Positions 17,831-26,735 of a stretch of 54,911 nucleotides of DNA are shown here, one piece after another. Numbering within the stretch: position 1 is the first letter of the stretch; each line of letters begins with the position of its first letter. Position numbers and translations under genes: made by a program. Under the pieces are notes generated by a model that was given only the letters and a program-made list of their open reading frames with translations, searched no databases and was not told the origin of the DNA. The stretch comes from Nocardia sp. MH4 (GTDB taxonomy: Bacteria; Actinomycetota; Actinomycetes; Mycobacteriales; Mycobacteriaceae), in assembly GCF_019266065.1 (NCBI RefSeq), contig NZ_LPNR01000130.1:1-54911 (forward strand), written 5' to 3'.

Positions 17831-19224
17831 ATCCCGGCACCCCCGCGCCCCCGACCCCCGTCGTCGGGAACCTCCTGTCCGGGAACACCATCGGCACGCT
17901 CAATCTCGGTGAACAAGGCTCGATGCCGGTGCGGACGGTGCGGGAGTTGGTACGGGTCTACGGGATCGAGGATCTGCCCACGATCGCCGATCTCGACCCG
18001 TACCGGTTGGGGTCGACGAGTTCGGTATTCGGCCGTTCAGGCGAGTACGGGTTGCGCGACGCCTACCTGCCCCGCACCGCCCACGACGTCGACACCCGCC
18101 TGGCCGAAGCCCTCACCGGTGAGGGGTTGGTGGTCGTGGTCGGGCCTTCGAAGGCGGGCAAGACCCGCACCCTGTTCGAAGCCGTACGCGTGCACGATCC
18201 CGGGGCGCGGGTGGTGTGGCCGGTCACCGACGGGGTCGGTGAGCTCGCCGCCCATCCACGGATCGCCACCAGCACCGACCCGCTGGTGGTGTGGTTCGAT
18301 GATCTGCACGAATACCTCACCGGTACGACCGGGTTGACTCCGGCGGTGCTGGCCCGGCTCTCGGCGCGGCCGGGGTCGACGGTGGTGGTGGCGACATTGC
18401 GTTCGGAGATGCGCGCCCAGTTACGTGGTGGTGGTGAATTGGGACAGGACACCCGGATGCTGCTCGAGCAAGCCGTGACCATAGACCTGGCCTCCACCAG
18501 CGACGACGCTGACGAATGCGAGGCCGCCGATCGTGCGTATCCGGGGTATGGCGGGGAGCGGTACGGGCTGGGTGAGGGACTGGCTGGGGCGCCGGAATTG
18601 CTGGCTCGTTACGACGACGCCCGGGCCGCCGACCCCGCGATGTTCACGGTGATCGCGATCGCAGTGGACTGGGCCCGCATCGGACGCCCCGAACCCATCC
18701 CCGAACCCGTCCTCACCGACCTGGCTCTACGCGAGCTACGCGCAACCCACGCCTATCTCGACGCCACCACCGCAAGTCTGCACACCGCGATCCAGGAAGC
18801 CCGTACACCACCCCCCGGCGCCGGCCGCACCGCTGCGCTGCACACCAGCTTCCTCGACGACGACACCCGCGGTTACCGGGCTTTCGACTACCTCACCGCA
18901 GCCGACGACGGACAACACCACCGAACACCACGCCTCATCCCCAACACCTACTGGCACGACGCGACCCACGAATGCGACACCAACACCCTGCTCGCAGTCG
19001 GTGTCGCCGCATACCGCCGCGACAACACACCCGTCGCGGCAATACTGTTCCGCACGGCTGCCGAGGCCGGGAACAGCGCCGCGATGCGCAATCTCGGGAT
19101 CCTGCTCGAACAGCGTGGTGATCTAGCCGAGGCCGAGTCCTGGTTCCGCAAGGCCATCGAGGCCGGGAACAACGCCGCGGCGGACAATCTCGGGATCCTG
19201 CTCGCCTATCGCGACAGAGAGTGA
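17827..19224 (+). CDS. NLR-like P-loop NTPase with Sel1-type repeats (cassette 1)
   Basis: STAND-like ATPase, about 465 residues if translated from CTG 17827. That codon overlaps the previous stop as CTGA, just where cassettes 2 and 3 have ATGA. The first standard start is ATG 17923, which would drop a proline-rich leader and the beta motif GNTIGTLNLGEQG. Walker A is GPSKAGKT (about 107-114) and Walker B is VVWFDDLHEY. The C-terminus has only about two Sel1-like repeats (AAEAGNSAAMRNLGILLE, then AIEAGNNAAADNLGILL) and then stops, which looks short for a sensor array. A matching 3'-end remnant lies at 22.95 kb. Predicted role: sensor for the BELL-like effector. Confidence 0.72.
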   Translation: MNPGTPAPPTPVVGNLLSGNTIGTLNLGEQGSMPVRTVRELVRVYGIEDLPTIADLDPYRLGSTSSVFGRSGEYGLRDAYLPRTAHDVDTRLAEALTGEGLVVVVGPSKAGKTRTLFEAVRVHDPGARVVWPVTDGVGELAAHPRIATSTDPLVVWFDDLHEYLTGTTGLTPAVLARLSARPGSTVVVATLRSEMRAQLRGGGELGQDTRMLLEQAVTIDLASTSDDADECEAADRAYPGYGGERYGLGEGLAGAPELLARYDDARAADPAMFTVIAIAVDWARIGRPEPIPEPVLTDLALRELRATHAYLDATTASLHTAIQEARTPPPGAGRTAALHTSFLDDDTRGYRAFDYLTAADDGQHHRTPRLIPNTYWHDATHECDTNTLLAVGVAAYRRDNTPVAAILFRTAAEAGNSAAMRNLGILLEQRGDLAEAESWFRKAIEAGNNAAADNLGILLAYRDRE

Positions 19225-19440
19225 CGGCTCGACCATCTCCGCTGATCGGAAATCGAACTTGGTCTCAACCGGTCAGCGCATCGTTGGCCGTCAGAATAGC
19301 GGCGAGTACCTCCACGCGTAAGCGCACTACGCGGCATGCGCGTGCACTGGCTGGCCGAGCCCGTGGCGGCTCCAGAACGCCCGCGTCGCGGCATTTCCGT
19401 ATGGTTGGCGTCCGATCGGCTTCCGATCTAGGTTCGGCAC

Positions 19441-19857
19441 ATGGACACCGTGGTCGAGTCTGCTCCCTACCCGGAGGACTGCATCACGTGTGGAACACTT
19501 GCCGACGCCACCGTGGTCGAGATTCTCGCGGGCGGGAGACATGAGTGGGATCTTCACGGAGCCTGCCCGAGCTGTGGAAATGAGTGGTACGAGTGTGATT
19601 TCGGGCCGCCGCCATCCAGTGTTCGCGCGGCGATCCTGGCGGCCAACGGCCCCAGCGTGCTCGACCTAGCGGCCGCGAGCGTCCCGCCAGCCGCGGTAAT
19701 GCGCGTGCTGCCCAGGTCCAGTCACTCTCGCTGCCGCAAGCGCGGGCCATGGCCGATAACCTTCTGCGCATTGGACTTCGAGGGACTCTAGTGGAGATGG
19801 AGTCTCTCGCACGCCCGCTTCGTGCGGCTGGTGCTGTCGTCAGGATTGGTCTAGCAG
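19441..19857 (+). pseudogene. Frameshifted zinc-ribbon-like gene with L7/L12-like tail
   Basis: The ATG frame encodes two CxxC pairs (CITCG and CPSCG, a possible zinc site) and VRAAILAANGPSVLDLAAA, then turns Arg/Ser/Cys-rich after MRVL near 19712. The third frame then carries a continuous-looking segment, VQSLSLPQARAMADNLLRIG followed by AGAVVRIGL, which resembles the C-terminal fold of ribosomal protein L7/L12. A 1- or 2-nt indel at about 19711-19713 best explains this. No stop is found in the expected place, so the gene is probably broken. Family not named. Confidence 0.5.
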
Positions 19858-19929
19858 CGCAAATGACCTTTGAGGCCACGCCTTATCGGTTACTCGGAAC
19901 GCATCCTAACGCGGTTGGCAGATCGTGGT

Positions 19930-20400
19930 GGCCGCGCGAAGGTCATCGGTCCTCTCGCGGAGCCGGGCCGGGTGAGCGTCGCGGCCGCCGACCAGGCCGC
20001 CGAGGAGCTCGGTGTCACTCAACGACAGGTGTATGCGCTGGCAACGGGGTGGCGTCGGACTTGTTGCCGCGCCGCTCATCCGGCGGCGCGCGGCTGCCCG
20101 AGCCGGTCAAAGAAATCATCCACAAGGTCCTGCGAGCCCGGTATTTGACCAGGCAGAAGCGATTTGACCAGCAGAAGCGGTCGGGTGACCGTGATCTGCC
20201 GCGAGATCACCCGGGAATGCCGGATCGCTGGACGAAAGCCGCCGTCGTGGTCGGCGGTCACGAGCCGAATCCGGCGGCTGGACCCAGTCAGGCCACCGCC
20301 GCACGCCAGGGCACCTACGCGGGCAAGAAGAAGGGGCAGCACCCCTCACCGGCCACCGTCTTGCGGCTGCTGCGCGATCACGACGTCGCCGCCACGGCGG
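19930..20400 (+). pseudogene. Decayed Mu/TniA-type transposase fragment
   Basis: Pieces of one protein are spread over two frames. RVSVAAADQAAEELGVTQRQ followed by VYAL is the N-terminal helix-turn-helix. Next comes VASDLLPRR and LPEPVKEIIHKVLRARYLT, then VTVICREITRECRIAG and a SAVTSRIRRLDP end. This order is that of Mu-like integrases (TniA/TnsB class) just before their DDE core, which is absent. A direct duplication of about 18 bp (20143-20180, TTTGACCA then CAGAAGCG) causes one of the shifts. No terminal inverted repeats were identified. Confidence 0.6.
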
Positions 20401-20478
20401 CATCCTCGCCGCCGGGGACCTGAATGCGACGGAAGTAGCACCGGACAGGCCGTGAAAGGGAGCAGCTGGTCATTCAGG

Positions 20479-20745
20479 TTACTTCCGCTTGTCGTGCAGG
20501 TCAGTCCAGCGCTCGGGAGTGAACCAAGGCCGGTCCAGCCGGTATTCCTCGTCGAGGGCCTTGCGGATGCGTCGAGCTTCCGATCCCGTGTAGTAGGACT
20601 GGAAGTCGAATGTGTCGATCCCTGCGCGCTGGGCGACCGCATCAGCCAGGATGCCGTTGCGGAACTCGACGCTGCGGTCCCAGTCGACCGCGATGTGGGG
20701 CCCCGCAGTGCCGTCGGCCGCCGCGACTTCGAGCGCTATGAACAT
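20479..20745 (-). CDS. Hypothetical protein, third gene of the glycosylase operon
   Basis: 88 residues, acidic and aromatic, with no membrane segment. It contains HIAVDWDRSVEFRNGI and FDFQSYYTGSEARRIR. It lies 23 nt downstream of a 50-residue reading frame that in turn overlaps the DNA glycosylase gene. Its start is weak, and it may be the C-terminal half of one protein split from the upstream 50-residue frame by a frameshift. Function unknown. Confidence 0.5.
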   Translation of the reverse strand: MFIALEVAAADGTAGPHIAVDWDRSVEFRNGILADAVAQRAGIDTFDFQSYYTGSEARRIRKALDEEYRLDRPWFTPERWTDLHDKRK

Positions 20746-20768
20746 CCGCGGGACGGTCGGGATGGTGG

Positions 20769-20921
20769 TCAGGATAGATCGCCAGCGCGGTAGCCGTAGT
20801 CCATGACCCAGACCTTCGCGTTGCCCTCCTGGTTGAAGTAGTCCTTCAACGCCTTCCGGTACGAAGTGCCGGTGGCGAGATAGAGCCGGCCACGCGGTGG
20901 AAGTTGGGGCAGTTCACGCAT
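20769..20921 (-). CDS. Small hypothetical protein downstream of the glycosylase gene
   Basis: 50 residues (MRELPQLPPRGRLYLATG, ending DYGYRAGDLS). The ATG lies inside the last codons of the glycosylase gene (8-nt overlap), which suggests translational coupling. It may be a separate peptide or the N-terminus of the next frame. No motif recognised. Confidence 0.45.
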   Translation of the reverse strand: MRELPQLPPRGRLYLATGTSYRKALKDYFNQEGNAKVWVMDYGYRAGDLS

Positions 20922-21567
20922 CGGTGCCCCCTCGTCGATCGCTGCCGCTCATGTAGTTCCAGATTGCCGCATCGAGGGCCCCTGCACTGCAACCCAATTC
21001 GCTGGCAGCTTGGGTAATCAGGGCATTGATCGCACGGTAGTCACCACCCGGGACACCGGCGGCGCGAACGAAGCCGACGATGTGGGTGTCGACAGCGACA
21101 TGCCCGGTCGAGCCGGTCAAGATCGCGATGTAGTCGACGGTCTTGGGCCCGACACCGTTGACCTGGCGCAGAGCGCGCCGCGTCGACTGTTCACGGTCAC
21201 CCCCGTCGTAGCAGGCGGCCAACTCCTGCACCGTCTCGATCCCCATTGCTTGCAGCGCCGAGGTGAGGCCGGTGACGACGGTGAGCTTGCGTGATGTCGG
21301 GCGCCAGCCGAGAAATTCTGACAGGACATCGGATTCCAGTCGGCGCCGAAAGCCCGACAGCACAGCCGCGTCCGGCCACTGCGCGATCACCTTGCGAACC
21401 CGTGGGAGGACCACGGTTTTGTACTTCGTCCGTGGCTGCAGCGCGGCATCGACGATCACACCGCCGACATGGTCCCATCGGCGCTCAGCCTCGCGCGGTT
21501 CGAGACCGAGCGAGTTGGCGTATTCCACAACCTTGCAGAGATCATCCGGTCTGGTCAACATAGGCAT
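20914..21567 (-). CDS. HhH-GPD family DNA glycosylase
   Basis: Endonuclease III-like base-excision protein of about 217 residues. The helix-hairpin-helix VNGVGPKTVDYI carries the lysine typical of bifunctional glycosylase/AP lyases, and VAVDTHIVGF carries the catalytic Asp. The iron-sulfur cluster cysteines of EndoIII are missing. Start is ATG 21567 (MPMLTRPDDL); the frame is open to 21627. It leads a three-gene leftward operon inside the defence-rich island, so it may act on modified phage bases rather than in housekeeping repair, which is inference. Confidence 0.8.
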   Translation of the reverse strand: MPMLTRPDDLCKVVEYANSLGLEPREAERRWDHVGGVIVDAALQPRTKYKTVVLPRVRKVIAQWPDAAVLSGFRRRLESDVLSEFLGWRPTSRKLTVVTGLTSALQAMGIETVQELAACYDGGDREQSTRRALRQVNGVGPKTVDYIAILTGSTGHVAVDTHIVGFVRAAGVPGGDYRAINALITQAASELGCSAGALDAAIWNYMSGSDRRGGTDA

Positions 21568-21759
21568 GACATCGCCGCGCCGCGCCGAAGAGTTAGCGCC
21601 CATCCGACACCTGTTCGTCCTAGACAAGCTTCTCGGCTGAAACTACTGGAGGGTGTGGCTGATAACCCGTTCCCGGAGTCGACAGAGCGCGCCCTGCACG
21701 AGCAGCGCGCACCGCCGCCATGTGCTCGCTCGCCGCGTCGCCGCCCAATCACGCGAGCG

Positions 21760-22686
21760 CTAGTTGTCCGGATCGTCCGACAGCAATCCGTTTTCGGCGA
21801 GGATCCACATCAGCAGATCGCCCAGACGGGTGAAGACGTAGTCCCGGGCGAAGTCCGGGATCGGGTGGGTGTCCGACTCGAAGTGCCGGATCTGGAATTG
21901 ATTGCCTATGTCGGTGAGCGTGCGCATCTCCGCCTCTACGAGGGCGCGCAGCTCTGGCGGTTTGATCACCTCGATCAGTGCGGCGATCCCCCGCCTCTTA
22001 TCAGGCTTCTTGTCGGGCTTCCTGTCGGGATCGCTCACGGATTTAAGACGTTCGTAGCCGTCCCACAGCTTTTCCAGCCCGGCCTGGCGCTGCTGAGGAT
22101 CCTTCGAGGTGTAGAATTCGAGGGCGTTGCGGATCAGATCATCCAGATCCTCGTCACCGGTGTCTGGACGAAGCTTTTGAACGAGGCGACGCACCGGCGC
22201 AGACCCTATCCGGACGATGCGCCCGTCGGTGTCCATTTCGTAGTTCGCGCGGCCACGGGACAGGATGAGGTTGACCCGTTTGCGGAACTCGGAGAGCGCT
22301 GATTTGCGATCGAAGCTCAGTTCCCAGTGCTTGTAGTAGCCGTGTTCTTTGACGCGTTTCGGTTTGGAGATGTGCTGGTAGGCGTACTCGAGCAGGTCGA
22401 ACGCCTGCATGTCGCTCATATGGTCGGCGTTCAGCTGCTGCAATGGGATGCCGGGAATGAGCGCACGGATATCGGTGAGCAGGTTCCCGGTCAGTGTGCC
22501 GCAGATGTTGTTGCCGTCTGGGCATTCCTCGGGAAAGCGCTCGGCGAACCAATGCTCATTGATCAATCCGATGACCACGTTGATCAGCCCGTTGCGGGTG
22601 TCTTCGGATAGTTCGTCCCGATCGCGCGGCTTTGGCCCCTGCACACGATCGCTGTAGAAATCCTGATCCGCCACGCCCCAGATCAT
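21760..22686 (-). CDS. Putative AbiJ/HEPN-type abortive-infection protein
   Basis: 308 residues from an ATG with a strong GGAGGTG Shine-Dalgarno. The region with ALSEFRKRVNLILSRGRANY and ETDGRIVRIG-like text (seen as MDTDGRIVRIG) resembles the N-terminal domain of AbiJ-like proteins as I recall it. Near the C-terminus is RHFESDTH, which fits the Rx4-6H pattern of HEPN ribonucleases. A Lys/Asp-rich stretch lies at about 235-250. HEPN proteins of this class cleave RNA to arrest infected cells. The family call is tentative; the island context supports it. Confidence 0.5.
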   Translation of the reverse strand: MIWGVADQDFYSDRVQGPKPRDRDELSEDTRNGLINVVIGLINEHWFAERFPEECPDGNNICGTLTGNLLTDIRALIPGIPLQQLNADHMSDMQAFDLLEYAYQHISKPKRVKEHGYYKHWELSFDRKSALSEFRKRVNLILSRGRANYEMDTDGRIVRIGSAPVRRLVQKLRPDTGDEDLDDLIRNALEFYTSKDPQQRQAGLEKLWDGYERLKSVSDPDRKPDKKPDKRRGIAALIEVIKPPELRALVEAEMRTLTDIGNQFQIRHFESDTHPIPDFARDYVFTRLGDLLMWILAENGLLSDDPDN

Positions 22687-23250
22687 GTCACCTCCGACCT
22701 GTCGACGCTCCTTCATTTCCACTCTGACGAACCTGAACACCACGGGCATCACCGAGTAGCCAGGCGCGAGATCTGCACACGCTCAGGCGGTTCCGCCGGT
22801 GTCGGCGCCCGCCGCCGGATCAGCGCGGCGGTTGCGCGGAGGCGTCGGCCAGCGGAGCGGCTTGGCTTGGCGAGCAGGCTCGGGCGCTCGGCCGCGCAGG
22901 TACGCATCACCCAGCACCCGGCGCGCGTCACGGCGCCGGACCGGATCCTAGTGGAAGTTCAATCTCGGCGTTCTGCTCGATGATCGCGACAGAGGGTGAC
23001 GGCTCGACTTCACCACTGCACCAACGCTGACGGCATCCGCTCCAATGATCAGGAACTCCACTTCAAGTACCGGCACAACGACCGTGAAGTCCGCGCGATG
23101 ATCGTGTGTGTCATCACCAACCACCTCCGCCCCGAGGCCGCATACTGGTGGCCAGCAGGCGATTTCGGCTTCCGCACGGCTCACCGTAAACGTCGCCTTG
23201 AGCGGAACCAACTCCGCCGAGACCACCGGCCATATTCAGCAAGGCGACCT
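22687..23250. other. 564-bp stretch with gene remnants only
   Basis: 22.75-22.95 kb is GC-rich with no convincing gene. A Sel1-repeat gene end lies at 22953-22998. From 22996 a short frame (RLHHCTNADGIRSN, later AYWWPAGDFGF) has coding-like codon use but loses it after about 23.2 kb, so it is probably the broken start of a lost gene. Confidence 0.5.
22953..22998 (+). pseudogene. 3'-end remnant of a Sel1-repeat NLR gene
   Basis: Translates as WKFNLGVLLDDRDRG then stop, matching the last residues of the cassette 1 NTPase (DNLGILLAYRDRE then stop at 19224). Similarity continues past the stop (GTGACGGCTCGA in both). It marks a second, nearly lost copy 3.8 kb downstream. Confidence 0.7.
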
Positions 23251-26200
23251 TCATCGTCGCCGCCTAGTTCGACGAGGCGGTCTAGACCGTTGCACCGCTC
23301 GCGCAGCCACCAGATTGGCACGAACCAGATCTGTATGGGGGTGGTCGGGGCCCAGGATCCGCTCGCAGTCGGTAAGGGTTCGTTCGAAGAGCGGAATCGC
23401 CTCGCGGAGCCGGCCCGCCATTCCATACGCCTTTGCTAAATTATTGCGGGAGTTCGGGATGCGGGGGTGGTCGGGGCCCAGGATCCGCTCGCAACCGGTG
23501 AGGGTTCGTTCATAGAGCGGGATCGCCTCGCGGAGCCGACCCGCCGCCTGGTAGACCTCGGCAAGATTGTTACAGGAGGCCAGAGTGTGAGGGTGGTCGG
23601 AGCCCAGGATTCGCTCGGAGTCGGCGAGGACTCGTTCATGGAGCGAGATTGCCTCGGCGGTCCGGCCCGCCGCCCGGTAGGCATTTGCTAGATTATTTCG
23701 TGAGGTCAGGGTGTCAGGGTGGTCAGAACCTATGATCCGCTCGCGGTCAATGAGGGTTCGTTCGTGGAGCGAGATTGCCTCGATGATCCGGCCCGCCGCC
23801 CGGTAGGCATTTGCTAGATTACTTCGTGAGGTCAGGGTGTCAGGGTGGTCAGAACCTATGATCCGCTCGCGGTCAATGAGGGTTCGTTCGTGGAGCGAGA
23901 TTGCCTCGATGATCCGGCCCGCCGCTCCGTAGTCATTCGCTAGATTGCTTCGGTAGTTCAGGGTATCGGGGTGGTCGGGGCCCAGCACCCGCTCACAGTC
24001 GGTCAGAGTTCGTTCGTGGAATGGGATCGCCTCGGCAAACCGGCCCACTGCTCCGTAGGATCCGGCGAGATTGTTGCGTGAGGTCAGGGTGTCGGGGTGG
24101 TCGGGGCCCAGCACCCGCTCACAGTCGGTCAGAGTTCGTTCGTGGAGGGGGATTGCCTCGACAACCCGGCCCGCCGCCCGGTATGCCTCGGCGAGATTGT
24201 TGCGTGAGGCTAAGGTGCGTGGGTGGTCGGGGCCCAGCACCCGCTCGCGGTCGATGAGAGTTCGTTCGTGGAGCGGGATTACCTCGGCCACCCGGCCCGC
24301 CGCCCCGTAGACATTTGCTAGATTATTGCGCGAATTCAGGGTGTCAGGGTGGTCGGGGCCCAGCACCCGCTCACAGTCAGCGAGGGTTCGTTCGTGGAGC
24401 GGGATCGCCTCGATGGTCCGACCCGCCTCTTGGTAGGCGCTCGCGAGGTTGTTGCGGGAGATCAGGGTGCGTGGGTGGTCAGGGCCCAGGACCCGCTCGC
24501 GGTCGATGAGAGTTCGTTCGTGGAGGGGGATTGTCTCGGCAGTCCGGCCCGCCGCTCGGTAAGCCTCGGCAAGGTTGTTGCGGTAGTTCAGGGTGTCAGG
24601 GTGGTCGGGGCCCAGCGCCCGCTCGGAGTCGGTGAAGGTTCGTTCGTGGAGGTGGACTGCCTCGGCAGTCCGGCCCGCCGCTCGGTAGGCGTTGGCGAGG
24701 TTGCTGCGGGAGGCCAGCGTGTCGGGGTGGTCGGGGCCCAGCACCCGCTCGCGATAGGTCAGAGTTCGTTCGTGGAGTGGAATTGCCTCGGCGACCCGGC
24801 CCGCCGCTCGGTAAGCCTCCGCGAGGTTGCTGCGGGAGGCCAGAGTGCCCAGGTCGTCGGGGCCCAGGATCCGCTCGCAGTCGGTGAAGGCTCGGTGAAG
24901 GTGAGCTATTGCTCTGGAATGCAGGCCCTGGTCGAGCAGGAACAACCCGGCGGTGCTGCAGATCGCCGCGATTCTGGTTCCGGTGGACTCTTTACGGGTG
25001 GTGTGTTCAGTCAGTGCGTCGATGTGGGGCAGCAGGGCTCGCCAGGTCGGCCAAGTAACAGGGTTCTCCCTGTCGGGCAGGTCGGCATACAAGGTCTCGA
25101 TCGCATGGGTACGGGCTCGTGCGATCGCTTTGCGATCACGGTGGGGATCGGTGGGATCGGGAGTACGAGAAACGGCTTGGACCAACCGGTGGATCGACAA
25201 CCCGGCGCCACCGAGGTCGGGGGTGATCATGCTGTAGGCCGCCAGGATCCCGAGTGCGGCATCGACCGCGGGTCGATCTGTGGGCGAGTCGGCCAGGTTC
25301 CGGCACAGGGTGAGGGGAATGGCATCGGGGCCAAACCAAGCCAGTGCACGCAAGATCTCTGCCGCAGTGGGGTCGATGGTGGTGATGCGGTCGAGAGTGA
25401 TCTTCCAGATCCGGGCGATGGTGCGTTCGGGATCGGCGCCGATCTCAGTCTGCCGGTAGGTGTAAGCGGGGTTGTCGGTGAGCATTTGCAGGTAGGCGCG
25501 GGGGGTGGTGAACGGGTTCTGTGCCAGAAACGCCCCGGCCTGCTCGACTGCCAGTGGCAGGTGCCCGAGCTCGGCGCACAACTCGACAGCACCTTCGGTA
25601 TCACGCGGTCCGGTCGTGGTGAGGATGCTGGTGAGCAGTCTGAGACTTTCGTCGGGTTCGAGCACACCAAGGCGGATCACCGCGGTGCCGGGTCGCCAGC
25701 CGGTGGCGCGTCGGCTGGTAATCACGATGCGACCGGTGGTGGCGCGGGCGATCACCTCGGCGGTGTCGGTGAGGTTGTCGACGTTGTCGAGAACCAACAG
25801 CCAACCGGTGTGGGCGGCCAGCCACTGCAGAGCGCGTTCGGCCAACTGCTCGACCCGCAACACGTGTTCCAGTGTGGGCTGCAGCGCCGCAGCGAAATCG
25901 GCCAGCCCCTGCTTGATATCGACGGCGGTCTCGGCGGTGATCCACACGACGGGGTAGTGCCCGTGGGGTCGGGTAGCGGCCCATTGCGCAACGAGTGTGG
26001 TTTTCCCGATCCCGCCCAAACCGTGGACGGCTTGCACCACGACCTGTCCCGGGCGGGACAGTATCGTGTCGAGCTTATCGAGTTCGGTTTGCCGACCGAC
26101 GAACTCTCCTGGTAACGGAGGCAGGTTGTTGATCCCTGGTGGAGCGTCGATCTCGCTGATCGGCCGAAAGGCCTCCGGCGGCAACAGAATCGCTCGGGCA

Positions 26201-26364
26201 TCGTCACCGGTTTGGATCAGGTGGGTGGTGTCGCCGACTTCGGTGTGGTGGATGGTGATGCCACCAGTTTCGACATGTACCTGGTCGAAGTCATAGACGG
26301 GCCCTCGGCCCGGAGCAACACGTGGCCGACGCCACCACCGCTTGCTGGCATTGTGTTCACTCAT
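23251..26364 (-). CDS. NLR-like NB-ARC ATPase with TPR array (cassette 2)
   Basis: 1037-residue STAND protein. Residues 1-44 are a short basic then beta-prone leader (KRWWRRPRV, then YDFDQV and GGITIHHTEVG) shared with the cassette 3 NTPase. The NB-ARC domain follows: P-loop GLGGIGKTT (Lys121), Walker B WLLVLDNVDN (Asp193), the IVITSRRATGW sensor region and GHLPLAVEQAG (GLPLA box). The C-terminal half is 12 full and one partial kinesin-light-chain-type TPRs of 42 residues (LGPDHPDTL, NNLANAYRAAGR). Its ATG overlaps the upstream two-TM gene by 4 nt. Predicted role: sensor that opens on trigger binding and recruits the two-TM partner. Confidence 0.88.
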   Translation of the reverse strand: MSEHNASKRWWRRPRVAPGRGPVYDFDQVHVETGGITIHHTEVGDTTHLIQTGDDARAILLPPEAFRPISEIDAPPGINNLPPLPGEFVGRQTELDKLDTILSRPGQVVVQAVHGLGGIGKTTLVAQWAATRPHGHYPVVWITAETAVDIKQGLADFAAALQPTLEHVLRVEQLAERALQWLAAHTGWLLVLDNVDNLTDTAEVIARATTGRIVITSRRATGWRPGTAVIRLGVLEPDESLRLLTSILTTTGPRDTEGAVELCAELGHLPLAVEQAGAFLAQNPFTTPRAYLQMLTDNPAYTYRQTEIGADPERTIARIWKITLDRITTIDPTAAEILRALAWFGPDAIPLTLCRNLADSPTDRPAVDAALGILAAYSMITPDLGGAGLSIHRLVQAVSRTPDPTDPHRDRKAIARARTHAIETLYADLPDRENPVTWPTWRALLPHIDALTEHTTRKESTGTRIAAICSTAGLFLLDQGLHSRAIAHLHRAFTDCERILGPDDLGTLASRSNLAEAYRAAGRVAEAIPLHERTLTYRERVLGPDHPDTLASRSNLANAYRAAGRTAEAVHLHERTFTDSERALGPDHPDTLNYRNNLAEAYRAAGRTAETIPLHERTLIDRERVLGPDHPRTLISRNNLASAYQEAGRTIEAIPLHERTLADCERVLGPDHPDTLNSRNNLANVYGAAGRVAEVIPLHERTLIDRERVLGPDHPRTLASRNNLAEAYRAAGRVVEAIPLHERTLTDCERVLGPDHPDTLTSRNNLAGSYGAVGRFAEAIPFHERTLTDCERVLGPDHPDTLNYRSNLANDYGAAGRIIEAISLHERTLIDRERIIGSDHPDTLTSRSNLANAYRAAGRIIEAISLHERTLIDRERIIGSDHPDTLTSRNNLANAYRAAGRTAEAISLHERVLADSERILGSDHPHTLASCNNLAEVYQAAGRLREAIPLYERTLTGCERILGPDHPRIPNSRNNLAKAYGMAGRLREAIPLFERTLTDCERILGPDHPHTDLVRANLVAARAVQRSRPPRRTRRRR
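23310..24890 (-). repeat. 126-bp tandem repeats encoding the TPR array
   Basis: About 12 units with a period of 126 bp (42 codons). The units beginning at 23701 and 23827 are identical for about 104 bp, a sign of recent duplication or gene conversion. Other units differ mainly at a few codons per repeat. Confidence 0.85.
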
Positions 26365-26735
26365 GGGTGTGGAGGGACGTCGCTGTGGCCGGCCCGGATG
26401 TTCTTGAACACCAACCCGTCACCGAAGCGCCCTTTCTCGATCTTGATCGCGGTGCCCGTGGACTGAACCCCCTCGGCGTTCATTCCTCCCGGTGTTTTCA
26501 CGTCCGACAGGTCGATTCCCACAGCAGGTTCGGGCGTACGAACAGGGGGCGCGGACGGAGATTGGCTGTGATGTAGCCACAACGACACTGCGAACGTCGC
26601 GACGGTTAATGCCGCTACCGCTACCCACGCCCACACCGAATGCTCGCCATCGGTCGCGATATTCGCCACCACCGCCGACGCTGTTGCCAACACCGCTGCC
26701 GCCCCGGTGGGCACCACTACTCGCCAAACCGCCAT
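26361..26735 (-). CDS. Two-transmembrane small protein, putative effector of cassette 2
   Basis: 124 residues starting at an ATG behind AGGAGGT. Two transmembrane helices (about 5-28 and 33-56, WAWVAVAALTVATFAVSLWL) form a hairpin. After a Pro/Ser linker comes a conserved soluble tail of 52 residues, from GIDLSDVKTPGG to FGDGLVFKNIRAGHSD. 44 of those 52 residues match the cassette 3 protein. The stop overlaps the NTPase start (ATGA). Size and topology fit pore-forming or membrane-disrupting effectors used in phage defence, with the tail as the docking or nucleating segment. Function is inferred. Confidence 0.75.
   Translation of the reverse strand: MAVWRVVVPTGAAAVLATASAVVANIATDGEHSVWAWVAVAALTVATFAVSLWLHHSQSPSAPPVRTPEPAVGIDLSDVKTPGGMNAEGVQSTGTAIKIEKGRFGDGLVFKNIRAGHSDVPPHP

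Noticed and set aside
22749..22931. 60-residue leftward reading frame
   Set aside because: Arg/Ala/Pro-rich, no Shine-Dalgarno, typical of random high-GC sequence.
24349..26115. Long rightward open frame opposite the cassette 2 gene
   Set aside because: Shadow of the NB-ARC/TPR gene; stop codons are rare by chance in high-GC DNA, and its repeats mirror the TPRs.
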